12,464 nt of DNA from DATILI01 sp035476635. GTDB taxonomy: Bacteria > Pseudomonadota > Gammaproteobacteria > Burkholderiales > Burkholderiaceae_C. The stretch is taken from NCBI GenBank assembly GCA_035476635.1, contig DATILI010000137.1, positions 1-12,464 on the forward strand. The letters are read 5' to 3'. The notes under the pieces are model-generated. The model worked only from the letters and a program-made list of their open reading frames with translations, searched no databases and was not told the origin of the DNA. This document shows, piece by piece, positions 1 through 6,859 of this stretch (its first letter is position 1; each line of letters opens with the position of its first letter). Both the position numbers and the translations under genes were made by a program.

Positions 1-1
1 C

Positions 2-673
2 GGCGAGGCCCATGCCAAGCTGGCAAAACGCCTGCAGAAAAACAACCTGGCATCGCGTGTGCGGGAGCCCGACCACAAGCTCAAGAAGCTCAGCCCCGAC
101 AACCTCGCCTGGCAGGCGGCAGGCATGCATTGCAGCGCCAACGAGCGCCGGGCCGATGAAGCCAGCCGCGACGTCGAGGCCTGGCTCAAGTGCAAGTACA
201 TGCGCGAGCATCTTGGCGAAGAGTACAGCGGCGTTGTCACCGCAGCCACGAGCTTCGGCATCTTTGTCACGCTGGACGCGATGTATGTCGAAGGCCTGGT
301 GCACATCACCGAGCTCGGCGGCGAGTACTTTCGCTTCGACGAAGCCCGCCAGGAGCTGCGCGGCGAGCGCACCGGCATCCGCTATGCCATCGGCACACGG
401 GTGCGGGTGCAGGTCAGCCGGGTCGACCTGGACGGCCGCAAGATCGACTTCCGCCTGGTGCGCGAGGGCGACGAGCTGCGCGCGGTTGCGCGTGACGGCG
501 CGACGCGGGCCGGAACCGATGGCGTGCCGGTCAAGGCATCTGTCAAGAAGCGCGCCGCGCGCAAGGATTCCGCGGCGCTGGAGCGCACGCCCCACTTGCC
601 GATCCAGGCGTTGACGGCGTCCGTCAAGAAAGCTGCCGCCAAGAAGAAGGGGCGCAACAAGCCCCGCCGCTAA
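2..673 (+). CDS. rnr: Ribonuclease R, C-terminal part (5' end outside window)
   Basis: Only the last 223 residues are present; the frame is open from base 2 to a TAA at 671-673. RNase R is a processive 3'-5' exoribonuclease of the RNB family that degrades structured RNA. The catalytic RNB core lies outside the window. What is visible is the end of the RNB region, with the family-typical HCSANERRADEASRDVEAWL stretch, then an S1 RNA-binding domain at about fragment residues 70-152 (SGVVTAATSFGIFVTLD, VEGLVHITEL, then VDLDGRKIDFRLV). A Lys/Arg-rich tail follows to KKKGRNKPRR. Basic tails are known in RNase R and help bind structured RNA; here ASVKK occurs twice in the tail, at fragment residues 179-183 and 206-210. 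There is no terminator in the 33 nt before the next gene, so the two may be co-transcribed. RNase II is less likely, given the basic tail and the fit to RNase R. Confidence 0.95.
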   Translation, partial: GEAHAKLAKRLQKNNLASRVREPDHKLKKLSPDNLAWQAAGMHCSANERRADEASRDVEAWLKCKYMREHLGEEYSGVVTAATSFGIFVTLDAMYVEGLVHITELGGEYFRFDEARQELRGERTGIRYAIGTRVRVQVSRVDLDGRKIDFRLVREGDELRAVARDGATRAGTDGVPVKASVKKRAARKDSAALERTPHLPIQALTASVKKAAAKKKGRNKPRR

Positions 674-706
674 GAGTCAGTTGAGAAAAAGAGGAGATCA
701 ATTCGC

Positions 707-1462
707 ATGAGTTCCATCAGCAAAGTTGCCATCGTCACGGGTGCGGGTTCGGGGGTCGGCAAGGCCGCCGCGCTCGCCTTGCTCCAGGACGGCTACCAGG
801 TCGCGCTGGCCGGCCGCCGCCGCGAGCCGCTGGAAGAAGTCGCGGCAGAATCGGGCGCCGGTGAACGTGCGCTGGCGGTGCCCACCGATGTGTCCGATGC
901 CGCCTCGGTGCAGGCGCTGTTCGAGGCGGTTGTGCAGCGCTTCGGCCGGGTCGACGTGGTGTTCAACAATGCCGGCGTCAACGCGCCCGGCATACCGCTG
1001 GAAGACCTGACACTGGAGCAGTGGAAGAACGTGGTGGACATCAACCTCACCGGCATGTTCCTGTGCATCCAGCAGGCCTTTCGCGTGATGAAGGCGCAGT
1101 CGCCGATGGGCGGGCGCATCATCAACAATGGCTCGATTTCGGCGCACGCGCCGCGGCCCAATTCGATTGCCTACACCGCCACCAAGCATGCGGTGACGGG
1201 GCTGACCAAGACGGCGTCTCTGGATGGCCGCAAATACGACATCGCGGTCGGGCAGATCGATATTGGCAATGCCGCCACCGACATGGCCGCGCGCATGGCC
1301 AAGGGCGTTCCGCAAGCCAGCGGCGAGATCGCCATCGAGCCGCTCATGGACGTGAACATCGTGGGCCAGTCGATTCTCTACATGGCCAACCTGCCGCTGT
1401 CGGCCAACGTGATGTTTCACACGGTGATGGCGACCAAGATGCCTTTTGCGGGGCGCGGCTGA
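707..1462 (+). CDS. Short-chain dehydrogenase/reductase (SDR family), substrate unknown
   Basis: This 251-residue protein is a classical-size SDR, a cytoplasmic NAD(P)(H)-dependent oxidoreductase. The cofactor motif TGAGSGVG is at residues 11-18, NNAG at 87-90, and the catalytic set is Asn113, Ser145 (in GSIS), Tyr156 and Lys160 (YTATK). The run GRRR at 36-39, at the end of the second strand, suggests a preference for NADP(H); this is inference. After the active site, where most classical SDRs have a Pro-Gly before the substrate loop, this protein reads GQIDIGNAATDM, so the PG is missing. The start ATG is supported by GAGGAG at 691-696, ten bases upstream. It follows rnr by 33 nt on the same strand and faces nnr with only 22 bases between the stops. 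Neither neighbour indicates a substrate. Family certain, function unknown. Confidence 0.93.
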   Translation: MSSISKVAIVTGAGSGVGKAAALALLQDGYQVALAGRRREPLEEVAAESGAGERALAVPTDVSDAASVQALFEAVVQRFGRVDVVFNNAGVNAPGIPLEDLTLEQWKNVVDINLTGMFLCIQQAFRVMKAQSPMGGRIINNGSISAHAPRPNSIAYTATKHAVTGLTKTASLDGRKYDIAVGQIDIGNAATDMAARMAKGVPQASGEIAIEPLMDVNIVGQSILYMANLPLSANVMFHTVMATKMPFAGRG

Positions 1463-1464
1463 GA

Positions 1465-1483
1465 GGCGAGTCGAGCGCTCGCC
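1465..1483. terminator. Small hairpin between convergent stops, weak terminator candidate
   Basis: GGCGAG (1465-1470) and CTCGCC (1478-1483) can pair around a 7-base loop in the 22-nt gap between the stop codons of the dehydrogenase and nnr. No T-tract follows on either strand, so it does not meet the usual intrinsic terminator pattern. It could still end transcripts in both directions together with the adjacent palindrome at 1491-1511. The pairing is seen in the sequence; the role is a guess. Confidence 0.3.
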
Positions 1484-1484
1484 G

Positions 1485-2966
1485 CTATGGATTGCGGGCC
1501 AAGCCCGCAGTGACGATGCCGCAGGCCAGCCGGCTGGCAACCAGCGGCTTGCCTGATGGCCATTCATCGGCGGCCAGCCCGTGGGCGAATACCGCCTCGC
1601 AGGCAGCGTCGAATGCCGCCGAACCTGTGGCGAGCCTGGCACCGATGAGGCCGGCCAGTACGTCACCCGTGCCGGCCGTGGCCAGGCGGGCATTGCCCGT
1701 GGCATTGATGGCTGGTATGCGCGCCGGCGCGGCAATCACCGTTCCCGAGCCCTTGAGTACAGCCACGCAGCCATGGCGATCCGCCAGTTGCTGCGCCGCC
1801 GCTAATCGGTCCGCTTGCACCGCAGCCGTGTTGCTGCCCAGGAGGCGCGCCGCTTCCAGCGGATGCGGCGTTAGAACGGTGGCTTGGCCACGTGCTGCGC
1901 GAGCGTGCAGAAGAGTTTGCAGCGCGGCATCTGCGGCGACGGCATTCAAGGCGTCGGCGTCCAGCACCAATCGGCCCGCGGTCGACAGCACCTTGGGCAA
2001 GACGGAGCGCACAACGTCACCGCCGCCACAACCGCAGACCACGGTCATTGATCGCCAGTCCAGCGTGCTCGCGTGGCGGAACATCAGTTCGGGGTGCGAT
2101 TTGTCCACAGCAAGGTTGCCACCATCGAGCAGCGCTACGAACACGCGACCGGCGCCGCCATGCAGCGCGGCCGAGGCGGCAAGCAGGGCGGCTCCGGTCA
2201 TGCCCGGGGCGCCACCGAGCACTGCCACATCGCCGTAGCTTCCTTTGTGGCTGGCGTGGGCGCGTGGCGTGAACTGCGGTCGCCCGAGGAGTTCGGCACA
2301 CGCGGGTGCGGCGGCGGGGTCGCAATCCAGCGGGTCGAGCCAGACCTGGCCCGCTGCATCGCGGCCGCGGGCGGTAAACAGGCCGGGTTTCAAGGTCAGC
2401 AGGCTCAGCGTGTTTTGCGCTGTCAGATCGACAGCGGCGTGGCCGGTATCGGCGTCAAGCCCAGATGGCACATCAATGGCCAGTACGGGCGCAGGTCCGG
2501 CATTCAGCAAGTGGATGCATTCGAGCAGGCGGCCTGCCGCGGGCCTGCGTGCGCCGATGCCCAGCAGGGCGTCGATGCACAAGTCCTTCGCTGTCATGCC
2601 GGGCAATGGTTCGTCGGCAAATGCCACACCGGCTTGCCGTGCGCGGGCCAGCGAAGCCAGCGCATCCGCGGGCGCAGCAGCTTCGTCGCCCAGCCAGGTG
2701 ACCACCGGTTGCTTGCCCCAGTGCTGCAGGTGCACGGCGGCTTCCAGGCCGTCGCCGCCGTTGTTGCCTGGGCCGCACGCAATCCAGATCGTCCGCGCAT
2801 GCGGCGCCAAGGCCAGGGCCAGCCGCGCCACAGCCAGGCCGGCGCGCTGCATCAATACATGCGGGGGCAGTGCGGCCTGGGCGGCCTGTTCGATACGGCG
2901 TGTCGCCTGCACGCTGTACAGCGGCTGCCGTTGCAGTGCGGGTTGCGTGGGGTCGATCCGTCGCAT
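1485..2966 (-). CDS. nnr: Bifunctional NAD(P)H-hydrate repair enzyme (epimerase + ADP-dependent dehydratase)
   Basis: This 493-residue protein matches the two-domain YjeF/Nnr family. The N-terminal domain (about 15-215) is an NAD(P)HX epimerase with GPGNNGGDG at 65-73, IDALLGIG at 131-138 and DVPSGLDADTG at 165-175. The C-terminal domain (about 230-485) is a ribokinase-like dehydratase that uses ADP to turn S-NAD(P)HX back to NAD(P)H. It shows KGSYGDVAVLGG at 241-252, KGSGTV at 405-410 and the signature GTGDVLAG at 432-439 with catalytic Asp435. Together they repair hydrated, inactive NADH and NADPH. The ATG is preceded on the minus strand by AAGGTG, a modest ribosome site. The gene lies 32 nt downstream of iaaA and is probably the last of the minus-strand operon. 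Oddly, the last residues (VTAGLARNP) are encoded by a REP-like palindrome, so the native C-terminus may have been replaced. Confidence 0.95.
   Translation of the reverse strand: MRRIDPTQPALQRQPLYSVQATRRIEQAAQAALPPHVLMQRAGLAVARLALALAPHARTIWIACGPGNNGGDGLEAAVHLQHWGKQPVVTWLGDEAAAPADALASLARARQAGVAFADEPLPGMTAKDLCIDALLGIGARRPAAGRLLECIHLLNAGPAPVLAIDVPSGLDADTGHAAVDLTAQNTLSLLTLKPGLFTARGRDAAGQVWLDPLDCDPAAAPACAELLGRPQFTPRAHASHKGSYGDVAVLGGAPGMTGAALLAASAALHGGAGRVFVALLDGGNLAVDKSHPELMFRHASTLDWRSMTVVCGCGGGDVVRSVLPKVLSTAGRLVLDADALNAVAADAALQTLLHARAARGQATVLTPHPLEAARLLGSNTAAVQADRLAAAQQLADRHGCVAVLKGSGTVIAAPARIPAINATGNARLATAGTGDVLAGLIGARLATGSAAFDAACEAVFAHGLAADEWPSGKPLVASRLACGIVTAGLARNP
1491..1511. repeat. REP-like palindrome forming the 3' end of nnr
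   Basis: GCGGGC (1494-1499) and GCCCGC (1503-1508) are a perfect inverted repeat around CAA. T1493/A1509, a T·G wobble and A1491/T1511 extend the stem to nine pairs. The pattern of ATTGCGGGC, a short loop, GCCCGC and TGACG resembles dispersed REP-type palindromes that I recall from many GC-rich proteobacterial genomes. The palindrome lies inside the nnr coding region and supplies its final codons and, just outside the stem, its TAG stop (1485-1487). I saw only one copy in this window, so the claim that it is a repeat family rests on recall. Confidence 0.5.
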
Positions 2967-2998
2967 GACCGCACCTTACCACTCGCGTCAAGGGCGCG

Positions 2999-3991
2999 TC
3001 ATGCGGCGTAGATGGCGCACTCGGGGGTGTCGCCCACGCGGGCCCAGCCCCGGTACATGCCCTCGGTATTGAACGGCAGCGCCACGTTGCCCTGCGCGTC
3101 GACGGCAATCAGGCCGCCGCGTCCACCCAGTGGCGGGAGTTTCTCTTGCACCACGCGGCGTGCGGCCTCGGCCAGCGGCAGGCCGGCATAGGCCATGAGC
3201 GCACAAACGTCGAAGGCGGCCATGCCGCGGATGAAGGCTTCGCCCATGCCGGTGCAGGACACGGCCGCGGTGGCGTCGTTGGCATAGCAGCCCGCACCCA
3301 CGAGCGGTGAGTCGCCGACCCGGCCCGGCAGCTTGTTGGTAACGCCGCCGGTGGACGTGGCGGCGGCGAGCCGGCCTTGGTCATCGAGTGCCACCGCACC
3401 CACGGTACCGAACTTGGCGCGCTCGTCCAGCGGCGCGGGTGGGATTGCGGCAAGCATGCCCTGGGCGTCGTGGTCCAGCGCCTGCCCTTGTCCCATGGCC
3501 TGTACGGTCTTGAGTTGCGCCAGGCGCTCGGGCGTGCCGAACCAATCGGGCGCGACCGTTTCGCAGCCGCGCTCGGCCGCAAAACGTTCGGCGCCTCGGC
3601 CGACCAGCAGCACCGGCCCACCGGCCTCCAGCAGCGCGCGCGCAGCCAGGACGGGGTTGCGCAGCCGCGTGACGCCGGCTACCGCGCCGGCAGCGAGGTC
3701 GGTGCCGCGCATCACGCAGGCATCGAGTTCATGGCGGCCATCGGCGGTGTACACGGAGCCGCGTCCCGCATTGAACAGCGGGCATTCCTCCAGCTGGCGC
3801 ACGGCCTCGGTCACTGCGTCCAGCGCGGATGCGCCGCCCGCCAGCATGGCCTGAGCAGATTGCAGGACCGCTTGCAGCGCGTCTTCGTAGCGGGCCTGCT
3901 GCGCAAGCGTGATGGCCGAGCGCGTGATGGTGCCCGCGCCGCCATGGATGGCAATGACCGGGCGGACCGGCGAGGCAGGGGAGTGGCGCAT
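2999..3991 (-). CDS. iaaA: Isoaspartyl peptidase / type 2 L-asparaginase precursor
   Basis: This 330-residue protein is an N-terminal nucleophile hydrolase of the plant-type asparaginase family. Such proteins are made as an inactive precursor that cuts itself before a Thr, which becomes the nucleophile of the beta subunit. Here the cleavage site is Gly195-Thr196 in KFGTVGAVALD, followed by the conserved block ATSTGGVTNKLPGRVGDSPL (211-230) and VGAGCYA. The alpha subunit carries IHGGAG (15-20) and NAGRGSV (74-80). The enzymes hydrolyse beta-aspartyl (isoaspartyl) dipeptides and, less well, asparagine. No signal peptide is visible, so it probably acts in the cytoplasm. No clear Shine-Dalgarno precedes the ATG at 3991. 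The stop of dadA is 27 nt upstream, so translational coupling within an operon is plausible. All processing and active-site residues are intact. Confidence 0.95.
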   Translation of the reverse strand: MRHSPASPVRPVIAIHGGAGTITRSAITLAQQARYEDALQAVLQSAQAMLAGGASALDAVTEAVRQLEECPLFNAGRGSVYTADGRHELDACVMRGTDLAAGAVAGVTRLRNPVLAARALLEAGGPVLLVGRGAERFAAERGCETVAPDWFGTPERLAQLKTVQAMGQGQALDHDAQGMLAAIPPAPLDERAKFGTVGAVALDDQGRLAAATSTGGVTNKLPGRVGDSPLVGAGCYANDATAAVSCTGMGEAFIRGMAAFDVCALMAYAGLPLAEAARRVVQEKLPPLGGRGGLIAVDAQGNVALPFNTEGMYRGWARVGDTPECAIYAA

Positions 3992-4018
3992 GGCGGCGGT
4001 CCGATCTTGATGTGGCTG

Positions 4019-5272
4019 TCAGAGCCCCAGGCGCGCGAGGTTCAAGCCCTCGAGGTCGATCTCGGGCGGTCGGCCGGCGACGAGGTCGGCCACTGCGCGG
4101 GCCGAGCCGCAGCTCAAAGCCCAGCCGCTGGAGCCGTGGCCCAAATTCAGCCACAGGCCCGGCAGCCCGCTTGCGCCCAGGATGGGCGGCCCGTCGGGCA
4201 GCATGGGGCGTGCGCCTTTCCATTCCTGTACGCCGCTGGACAGTTGCGCGGCGCCGGGGAACCAGTCGTGCAGGACCTTGTAAAGGGTCGCCATCGCCAT
4301 CTTGCGCTTAGCCGTGGGGTTGCCGCCAATCTCGGCGCTACCGGCCACCCGCACCCGCTGGCCCAGGCGCGAGATCGCGACCTTGTAGCGCTCGTCCATC
4401 ACGGCGCTGCGCGGCGCATTGAGCGACTCGCGAATGGTGGCGCTGACCGAGTAGCCGTAGACCGGCGCGATCGGTATGCGCAAGCCGAGAGGGCGCAGCA
4501 GCTTTGCCGAGGCCTCGCCAGCGCACATGACGACCGCATCGAATTGCCGTGGCGCTGTTTCGCCTTCGAGCAGGACCGTGGCGGCGGCGGATCGGTCGAG
4601 CTGGGCGACGGTGGTATTGAACTGGAAATCCGCGCCCAGGGCCTGGGCCTCGGTCTTCAGAAGCAGGGCGAACTGGCGGCAGTTGCCCACTTCGTCATCG
4701 GGCAGGTGGATGGCGCCATGCAGAGCTGTCTCGGTATTGAGAGCGGGCTCGATCTTGCGTGCCTGCTCGGCGGCGATCTCGCGAAAGCTTACGCCCGCCT
4801 CGCGCAGCACCTGCAAGCCGGGCTGCACCAGCGTGCTGTCTTTCTCCGAGCGCAGCAAGACCATGTAGCCCGTGCTGCGGTCGTACTCCAGCCGCCGGTT
4901 TTCGGTGACATGGTGCAGGCGTTCGCGGCTGTAGAACGCCAGCCGCTGCAAGCGCGCACGGTTGGCCAGGTAAGTGTCGAGCTGGCAGGCGCGCCACCAC
5001 TGCCACATCCAGCCCAGGTCGCGGGCAGACAAGGGCCAGCGGATCTTGACCGGCGCGTGCCGGCTGAAGAGGTACTGCAGCACCTTGGCGCGCATTCCGG
5101 GCGCCGCCCAGGGCGTGACATAGCCGGGGGCCACGATGCCTGCATTGGCGAAACTGGTTTCCTCCGCGGCGGCGCCACGCCGCTCGAACACGGTGACTTC
5201 GTGACCGTCCACCGCCAGCTCGTAGGCGGTGGTCACGCCGATCACGCCGGCGCCGATGACTGCAACTTTCAT
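4019..5272 (-). CDS. dadA: D-amino acid dehydrogenase small subunit (FAD-dependent)
   Basis: This 417-residue protein belongs to the DAO/FAD-dependent oxidoreductase family and reads as DadA, which oxidises D-amino acids (classically D-alanine) to 2-oxo acids and ammonia and passes electrons to the respiratory chain at the inner membrane. The N-terminus has the FAD Rossmann motif VIGAGVIG (5-12) followed by ERRGAAAEETSFANAG. The substrate/FAD C-terminal region includes EWKGARPMLPDG (350-361) and GHGSSGWALSCGSARAVADL (378-397). Length is close to the usual 410-435. The ATG is well supported by AAAGGGA four bases upstream on the minus strand. The amidase stop lies 63 nt upstream and iaaA starts 27 nt downstream. 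No alanine racemase gene (dadX) or Lrp-type regulator, frequent DadA partners, is in the window, so the true substrate could differ from D-alanine. Confidence 0.92.
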   Translation of the reverse strand: MKVAVIGAGVIGVTTAYELAVDGHEVTVFERRGAAAEETSFANAGIVAPGYVTPWAAPGMRAKVLQYLFSRHAPVKIRWPLSARDLGWMWQWWRACQLDTYLANRARLQRLAFYSRERLHHVTENRRLEYDRSTGYMVLLRSEKDSTLVQPGLQVLREAGVSFREIAAEQARKIEPALNTETALHGAIHLPDDEVGNCRQFALLLKTEAQALGADFQFNTTVAQLDRSAAATVLLEGETAPRQFDAVVMCAGEASAKLLRPLGLRIPIAPVYGYSVSATIRESLNAPRSAVMDERYKVAISRLGQRVRVAGSAEIGGNPTAKRKMAMATLYKVLHDWFPGAAQLSSGVQEWKGARPMLPDGPPILGASGLPGLWLNLGHGSSGWALSCGSARAVADLVAGRPPEIDLEGLNLARLGL

Positions 5273-5335
5273 GAATCCCTTTTTTGGTTTTTATCAAGAC
5301 GCCGAAAACTCCCATGGATTGGGCGCCTCGCACAG

Positions 5336-6679
5336 TTATTCTTGCAATAGTGCTTCGACTTGCAGGCCGATATTGAGCACGGTGTCGTCGCGCAAGGCCC
5401 CTTGCCAGATCATCAGCCCGACCGGGAGTTCCCCCGGTGCATGGCAAGGCAGGGAGAGGGCGCAGCCATCCAGCATGTTGATCACGCTGGTATTGCGCAG
5501 TAGCAGCGCATTGACGCGGAAGAACTCGTCGTCCTGCGCCGGCCCGGGCGCCACGCCGGCAATCGGCGGCGCGACGATCGGCACCGTGGGCGAGAGCACG
5601 GCGTCATAGCCTTGCAACGCGCGCTCCACCGTGCCGATCCAGTCGCTGCGGGCATAGAGCAGGTCGATGTATTCATGTGCCTTCATGGCGGCCCCGCGCT
5701 CGATGCGGGCCGCCACGCGCGGGTCGTAGCCGGCAGCGCTGCGCTGAAGCAATGAGCGATGCCAGGCATAGCTTTCGGCGGCGGAAAATCCGCCGGTGGA
5801 TTGGATCGCGCCCAGGTCGCGAATCTCGTTGAGCGCGATTTCGTCGACGCGAGCGCCGGCGTCGCGCAGGCGCTGCACGGTGCGTGCGAAGGCCTGTGCC
5901 ACAGTGGCGTCCAGCCCTTCCAGCATGCTGGTCTGGGCGATGCACAGCCGGTAGGCGGAAAGCGGGGCCAGGCTGCGCGTGACACGGCGCGCCGCCAGGA
6001 TTTCATGCGCAATGACCGCATCCCGCACCGAACGCGTCATGGCGCAGACGGTGTCCAGGGTGGTCGATAGCGGGACGGCACCGCCTGCAGGAACCAGCCT
6101 TGCCGTGTTCTTGAAACCGACGATGCCGCACAGCGCCGCTGGAATGCGAATGGACCCGCCGGTGTCCGAGCCGAGTCCGATGAAGGCCGCGCCGGCAGCC
6201 ACCGACACAGCAGCGCCGGAGGAAGAGCCGCCTGGAATACGCGGCGTGGCCGGATCGACCGGATTGGCAGGCGTGCCGTAGTGCGGATTGACGCCAACGC
6301 CGGAAAAGGCGAATTCCACCATATTGGTGCGGCCGACGATTGCGCCGCCGGCGGCCTTGAGGCGGGCGACTGCCGCGCAGTCTGCGGTAGCCGGCGCAGC
6401 TTCGGCCAGTACAGTCGAGCCGGCTTGGGTGACCTGGCCGGCGATGTCGAACAGATCCTTGACCGAGACGCTGAGACCGCCAAGCGCCCGGGCGCCGGAC
6501 GAAGGATCGGCAGCGGTCTTTCGCGCCTCATCGAAAGAGGTCCGCACAAACGCCCGGTCGCATGCCGGCGCGCTCGCCGCGGCGATGGATTTTTCGATTT
6601 CCGCAGCGGGGCTGCCAAGGCCCGCTCGCAAGCTCCGCAGAGTGGCCGAGAGGTCTGGGAATGGGCTTTGGGGTGACAT
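5336..6679 (-). CDS. Amidase signature family amidohydrolase, substrate unknown
   Basis: From the ATG at 6679 this is a 447-residue amidase. The Ser-cisSer-Lys triad is present: Lys74 in SVSVKDLFDIAG, Ser152 in the loop PGGSSSGAA (149-157), and nucleophile Ser176 in GSDTGGSIRIPAALCG. Enzymes of this family hydrolyse carboxamides to acids and ammonia; the group also contains GatA. There are no gatB/gatC neighbours, so a stand-alone catabolic amidase is more likely. The frame stays open upstream to an in-frame ATG at 6787 (36 more residues). That extension is low-complexity, lacks family similarity, and would cover the rpsB promoter and leader, so I chose 6679. The ribosome site there is weak (AAAGAG, 12 bases off). 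It is the first gene of the probable operon with dadA, iaaA and nnr and diverges from rpsB. The substrate cannot be told. Confidence 0.9.
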   Translation of the reverse strand: MSPQSPFPDLSATLRSLRAGLGSPAAEIEKSIAAASAPACDRAFVRTSFDEARKTAADPSSGARALGGLSVSVKDLFDIAGQVTQAGSTVLAEAAPATADCAAVARLKAAGGAIVGRTNMVEFAFSGVGVNPHYGTPANPVDPATPRIPGGSSSGAAVSVAAGAAFIGLGSDTGGSIRIPAALCGIVGFKNTARLVPAGGAVPLSTTLDTVCAMTRSVRDAVIAHEILAARRVTRSLAPLSAYRLCIAQTSMLEGLDATVAQAFARTVQRLRDAGARVDEIALNEIRDLGAIQSTGGFSAAESYAWHRSLLQRSAAGYDPRVAARIERGAAMKAHEYIDLLYARSDWIGTVERALQGYDAVLSPTVPIVAPPIAGVAPGPAQDDEFFRVNALLLRNTSVINMLDGCALSLPCHAPGELPVGLMIWQGALRDDTVLNIGLQVEALLQE

Positions 6680-6693
6680 GCTTGTGCTATACT
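6665..6693 (+). promoter_or_regulatory. Probable rpsB promoter with extended -10
   Basis: TATACT at 6688-6693 matches five of six bases of the sigma-70 -10 box and is preceded by TG at 6685-6686, giving an extended -10 (TGCTATACT). The -35 region 17 bases upstream (GCTTTG, 6665-6670) is poor, which an extended -10 can compensate. Transcription would start near 6700 and give a leader of about 160 nt before rpsB. The -35 region lies inside the first codons of the divergent amidase. Seen by eye only. Confidence 0.6.
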
Positions 6694-6754
6694 CTTTGGG
6701 TTTTGCTGAGGGCCTGCACGATTGATGTGAGGGCATTTTGGCGAGACAAATCGC

Positions 6755-6832
6755 AAACCGGTCCAAATCAAGGTGTTTGCGGCGCACAAGGTAAAAAGCT
6801 TTACTTCAGTGTCGCGAATGGCGGACCGGATT
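6755..6832 (+). promoter_or_regulatory. Foldable rpsB mRNA leader, candidate S2 autoregulatory element
   Basis: CCGGTCC (6758-6764) and GGACCGG (6823-6829) are a perfect 7-base inverted repeat 58 bases apart, with AA/TT adding two pairs beyond one mismatch. Enclosed are a short GTGT/GCAC helix (6773-6776 with 6784-6787) and a hairpin GTAAA-AAGC-TTTAC (6791-6804) with two more outer pairs. The whole could form a multi-branch structure ending about 28 bases before the rpsB start. In E. coli the rpsB leader is known to mediate feedback repression by S2. That this betaproteobacterial leader does the same is inference; I do not recognise a named motif. Confidence 0.4.
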
Positions 6833-6859
6833 TTAGACCCAACCTTCGGAGTTAAGACT

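Noticed and set aside
698..1735. A 345-codon minus-strand frame across the SDR gene and into nnr.
   Set aside because: It conflicts with the intact SDR on the plus strand and the nnr frame on the minus strand; no motif is visible.
3377..5350. A 657-codon open frame on the plus strand opposite iaaA and dadA.
   Set aside because: It is a shadow produced by high-GC codon bias on the minus strand. The opposite frames show complete family motifs for IaaA and DadA, and this frame has no recognisable domain and an odd composition rich in Gln, Arg and Ala.
6680..6787. Extension of the amidase to the upstream ATG at 6787 (36 extra residues).
   Set aside because: The extra segment has no amidase similarity and would cover the rpsB promoter and leader; the family N-terminus fits a start at 6679.
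6773..6859. Upstream GTG start for rpsB adding 29 residues.
   Set aside because: The ATG at 6860 has a good GGAG at the right distance and gives the conserved S2 N-terminus; the extension falls in the foldable leader.
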